From positions 1 to 49,112 of the forward strand of contig JAJZQG010000029.1 in assembly GCA_021847645.1 (NCBI GenBank): a DNA stretch of 49,112 nucleotides, given 5' to 3'. Both the position numbers and the translations under genes were made by a program. This document shows, piece by piece, positions 46,612 to 49,112 of this stretch. The stretch's first letter is position 1; every line of letters begins with the position of its first letter. This stretch comes from Myxococcales bacterium (GTDB taxonomy: Bacteria > Myxococcota_A > Polyangia > Polyangiales > Polyangiaceae). Under the pieces are notes generated by a model. The model worked only from the letters and a program-made list of their open reading frames with translations, had not been told where the DNA came from and ran no database searches.

Positions 46612-47884
46612 TCCCGTCCACGTGCCGCAGCGCGTGCTGAAGGTCGAAGCACCGGGCGATCCCGTCCTTGCCCAGCAGCTTCACGACCTGGTCGTCGCGC
46701 TCGAGGTTCTCGCGGAACGTGCCGCTGCCCTCGATCGCCTTCATCGCGTTTCGCTGCACCATCACATACGCAGCCTGACGCGCCTGGCCCTTGTCCACCA
46801 GCGCCAGCAGCAGCGCCTCGCTGAAGTACAGCCCGCCCGTGCGCTCCAGGTTCGCACGCATGCGCTCCGGATACACCACCAGCTCGTCGACCAATCGCGC
46901 GCCGCGGTCCAGCATGAACCCCAGCGTCGACGTCGCGTCCGGCGCGATCATCCGCTCCACCGACGAGTGCGAGATGTCGCGCTCGTGCCACAGCGACACG
47001 TCCTCCAGCGCCGGCACCACGGCCGCTCGCACCAGGCGCGCCAGCCCGCACAGGTTCTCGCTCAGGATCGGGTTGCGCTTGTGCGGCATCGCGCTCGAGC
47101 CCTTCTGCCCCTTGCCGAACTTCTCCTCCGCCTCGCCCACCTCGGTGCGCTGCCAGTGACGCACGTTGGTCGCGATGCGCTCGATCGCCGTTGCGCCCAA
47201 CGCCAGCGCCGCGAACAGCGCCGCGTGACGATCGCGCGCCACCACCTGCGTCGACACCGTCTCGGGCTCGAGGCCCAGCGACGCCAGCGCCCTGCGCTCC
47301 ACCTCCGGATCGAGGTGCGCGTAGGTGCCCACCGCACCCGCGAGCTTGCCCACCGCGATCTCCTTGCGCGCCGCCTCGAGCCGCGCCTTGGCCCGGCACG
47401 CCTCGGCGTGATGCCCCGCCATCACCAGCCCAAACGTCACCGGCTCGGCGTGGATGCCGTGAGACCGCCCGATCATCACCGTGTGGCGATGCTCGTCCGC
47501 GCGGCGAGCCAGCGCCGCGGTCAGCTTGCCGAAGCGCGCGAGCAGCATGTCGCAAGCGCGCGCCAGCAGCATCGCGAAGCTGGTGTCCAGCACGTCGCTC
47601 GAGGTCATCCCGCGGTGCAGCCAGCGCGCCGACGGCCCGGCGAGCTCCTCGACGTGCGTCAGGAACGCGATGACGTCGTGGCGCGTGGTCTGCTCGATCT
47701 CGTCGATGCGCGCGGCGTCGAGCTTCAGCCCCATCGCGCGAAGCGTCGCCGCCGTGCCCACGGGCACCAGGCCGGCGCCCTCCATCGCCTCGCACGCTGC
47801 GAGCTCGACCTCGAGCCACGCGGCATACCGGGCGTCGTTGGACCAGAGCTGGGCGAAGTCGGACGGCGTGTACCGAGGGATCAT
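46583..47884 (-). CDS. purB: adenylosuccinate lyase
   Basis: A 433-residue fumarase-superfamily lyase with the family signature [11 protein letters not shown] at about residues 260-270, the [10 protein letters not shown] block (89-98) and the [10 protein letters not shown] segment with a catalytic His. It cleaves succinylaminoimidazole carboxamide ribotide and adenylosuccinate in purine synthesis. Length is typical of PurB. ATG at 47884; the stop lies inside the end of the glycosyltransferase gene on the other strand. Confidence 0.95.
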   Translation of the reverse strand: MIPRYTPSDFAQLWSNDARYAAWLEVELAACEAMEGAGLVPVGTAATLRAMGLKLDAARIDEIEQTTRHDVIAFLTHVEELAGPSARWLHRGMTSSDVLDTSFAMLLARACDMLLARFGKLTAALARRADEHRHTVMIGRSHGIHAEPVTFGLVMAGHHAEACRAKARLEAARKEIAVGKLAGAVGTYAHLDPEVERRALASLGLEPETVSTQVVARDRHAALFAALALGATAIERIATNVRHWQRTEVGEAEEKFGKGQKGSSAMPHKRNPILSENLCGLARLVRAAVVPALEDVSLWHERDISHSSVERMIAPDATSTLGFMLDRGARLVDELVVYPERMRANLERTGGLYFSEALLLALVDKGQARQAAYVMVQRNAMKAIEGSGTFRENLERDDQVVKLLGKDGIARCFDLQHALRHVDGIIDRSLKGV

Positions 47885-47918
47885 GGCCGGTGCGTAGCAC
47901 AGGTGGATGCGCGCGCCT

Positions 47919-48773
47919 CTAGCCGCGATCGACCGGGTCCGGCTCGTCCGGATCGACGCCCAGCGCGCGCAGCCGCTCGGCCAAGCGCGCCGCCCGCTCC
48001 TCCGCGCTGCTCGCCCGCTCCTCCGCGCTGCTCGCTCGCTCTTCCAACCTGCTTGCCCGCCTCCGCTCCTCCTCGAGCGTGCGCGCCAGATCCTCTTGCT
48101 TGCGCACCAGGCCGTCGACCATGCGCGTCAGCCGCCCGATCAGCTCGTCGGTCTCGAGCAACTCGGCCGACCCCGCGTAGAAGCGTATCCTCCCGCCTTC
48201 CATCACCAGGTCGAGCCCCAGCACGCCCGAGGCCCACCGGCCTGCTTGCGGAACGATCGCGGTGTACGAGCCGGGCCGCTCACTGTCGAGACGGTAGCCC
48301 ACGATGCGCTGCGCCCGCAGGTCGAGGATGAAGTACTCGGGGATGCCGAGCGAGGCGTACCGAGCGACGTTCTTCTCGAGGTCCTTGCGCCGATCCCCCG
48401 AGAGCGTGATCTCCAGGACGAAGTCGAGCCCCTTGCCTTCGGCGGACACGACCCACCTGTCGCGCGCGTCTGGATCGACATCGAGCACGGCGATCAGATC
48501 CGGGGCGAACCACGGCTCACCCGGGTAGTAGACCGGAAGCTCGGCCGACAGGTACACGCGCCGTCCCATGCGACGGAAGAACTCGCCGAGCGCGCCGGTG
48601 GCCTTCTCCTTCGGAATGCGGTGCAGGTCGCCCTCGGGCGCGGTTCGTCGCGGCAGCTCCGACGGCAGCATCTGGACCACGCGCTCGCGCTCGGCAGGCG
48701 ACATCGCCTCCCACTGCTCGTGCGTCGGTGCGCGCGGATCGGCCGGATCGAGAGCGTAGCCGCTGAGGCCCAT
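47919..48773 (-). CDS. Uma2 (DUF820) family PD-(D/E)XK nuclease-like protein
   Basis: A 284-residue protein. The Uma2 core spans about 60-190, with the nuclease-like pattern [14 protein letters not shown] and [19 protein letters not shown], then EYFILDL. Uma2 proteins are common in cyanobacteria and myxobacteria and have no confirmed role. The C-terminal 60 residues form a coiled coil with heptad copies (EERASSA) encoded by a 21-bp DNA repeat. It lies 34 nt upstream of purB on the same strand. Confidence 0.8.
   Translation of the reverse strand: MGLSGYALDPADPRAPTHEQWEAMSPAERERVVQMLPSELPRRTAPEGDLHRIPKEKATGALGEFFRRMGRRVYLSAELPVYYPGEPWFAPDLIAVLDVDPDARDRWVVSAEGKGLDFVLEITLSGDRRKDLEKNVARYASLGIPEYFILDLRAQRIVGYRLDSERPGSYTAIVPQAGRWASGVLGLDLVMEGGRIRFYAGSAELLETDELIGRLTRMVDGLVRKQEDLARTLEEERRRASRLEERASSAEERASSAEERAARLAERLRALGVDPDEPDPVDRG
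47993..48055. repeat. 21-bp tandem repeat encoding coiled-coil heptads
   Basis: Two identical 21-bp units (47993-48013, 48014-48034) and a third diverged unit (48035-48055) lie in frame in the Uma2 gene, each coding one heptad of the coiled coil. Because the unit is a multiple of three, copy-number change would alter coiled-coil length without breaking the frame. Confidence 0.75.
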
Positions 48774-49112
48774 GCGTCGAAGTGTAGCATGGGGCCGTAG
48801 GCCGTCAGATGAGCGAAGGTCCGCGTCCGCGAACCGCCCCCCCGGCCGCGCTGCACGGTCAGCCCGGCTGCGCTCGCAGCTCCTGCAGGATAGAGTCGGC
48901 AGGCCTCAGCTGTCCCCGATCGGCAGATTCGAGACGAGGGAAACTTCTTCAGCCCAGGGGGTTGTTCAGTCCTGTCGGGGGTTCATAGCTCGACCCCATC
49001 CGAAAAGCCTTCCGGAAAACTAGCAGCTAGGAACAAGCAACAGGAACGCGAACACGGAACGCCAGCGAAGCTCGGCGGGGAAACGAAGGGCACCAGAGGT
49101 CGCGTGCGGCCG
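48774..49112. other. non-coding stretch at right edge
   Basis: 339 bases upstream of the Uma2 gene. Small frames are open on both strands but none has a family match, good start context or sensible composition. No tRNA or clear hairpin-plus-T terminator is seen. It may contain the Uma2 promoter and the edge of the next gene. Confidence 0.4.

Overview
The window is high-GC bacterial DNA that reads as Myxococcota (myxobacterial) chromosome. The pointers are a MYXO-CTERM-like tail (Cys motif, membrane segment, Arg cluster) on a secreted beta-helix protein, a large Ser/Thr kinase with a disordered tail, Cys-rich lipoproteins with MIDAS domains, and long carboxypeptidase-regulatory-repeat proteins. 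Species and order cannot be fixed from the sequence alone.

Two zones are visible. Zone 1 (about 1-12,160) looks like the right part of an integrative element inserted at the 3' end of the tmRNA gene ssrA. It ends with an HTH/excisionase-like gene translationally coupled to a tyrosine recombinase, directly beside ssrA (12164-12518, minus strand). Its left half holds the most interesting cargo: the C-terminal part of a DUF1156-type DNA methylase (running off the left edge and probably frameshifted at about 108-110), a 1133-residue HEPN-DUF499 ATPase with zinc ribbons, and a DUF3644 protein that carries its own HEPN RX4H motif. I read this as a candidate anti-phage methylase/ATPase/HEPN cassette. 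The rest of the element holds small hypothetical genes, an XRE regulator, a lipoprotein/zinc-ribbon/membrane-protein trio, and a minus-strand operon of a ribbon-helix-helix-like protein, a DUF932-like protein and an unknown protein.

Zone 2 (12,160-49,112) is ordinary chromosome. In order it has: a two-TM potassium channel with RCK domains; a 978-residue repeat/PDZ protein; a von Willebrand lipoprotein; a MocA-like nucleotidyltransferase followed by a three-subunit xanthine-dehydrogenase-type molybdenum hydroxylase operon; a minus-strand operon of Ser/Thr kinase, SprT-like metalloprotease, DUF58, BatA-like vWA protein and lipoprotein; a truncated radical-SAM gene; comM and recA; a Pit phosphate transporter with its DUF47 partner; a soluble hybrid histidine kinase; a GTP cyclohydrolase II with an unusual N-terminal extension; a beta-helix surface protein; an NHL/transglutaminase protein; an AmpG-like permease; a rubrerythrin-like protein; a GerW-DUF2953-GerW cassette; a glycosyltransferase; purB; and a Uma2-family nuclease-like protein.

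Functional groupings: DNA uptake and recombination (comM, recA), phosphate transport (Pit pair), molybdenum hydroxylase maturation and catalysis (MocA plus three subunits), and a DUF58/vWA set that lacks its usual MoxR ATPase here. The most novel material is the methylase/HEPN-ATPase/DUF3644 cassette in the ssrA island.
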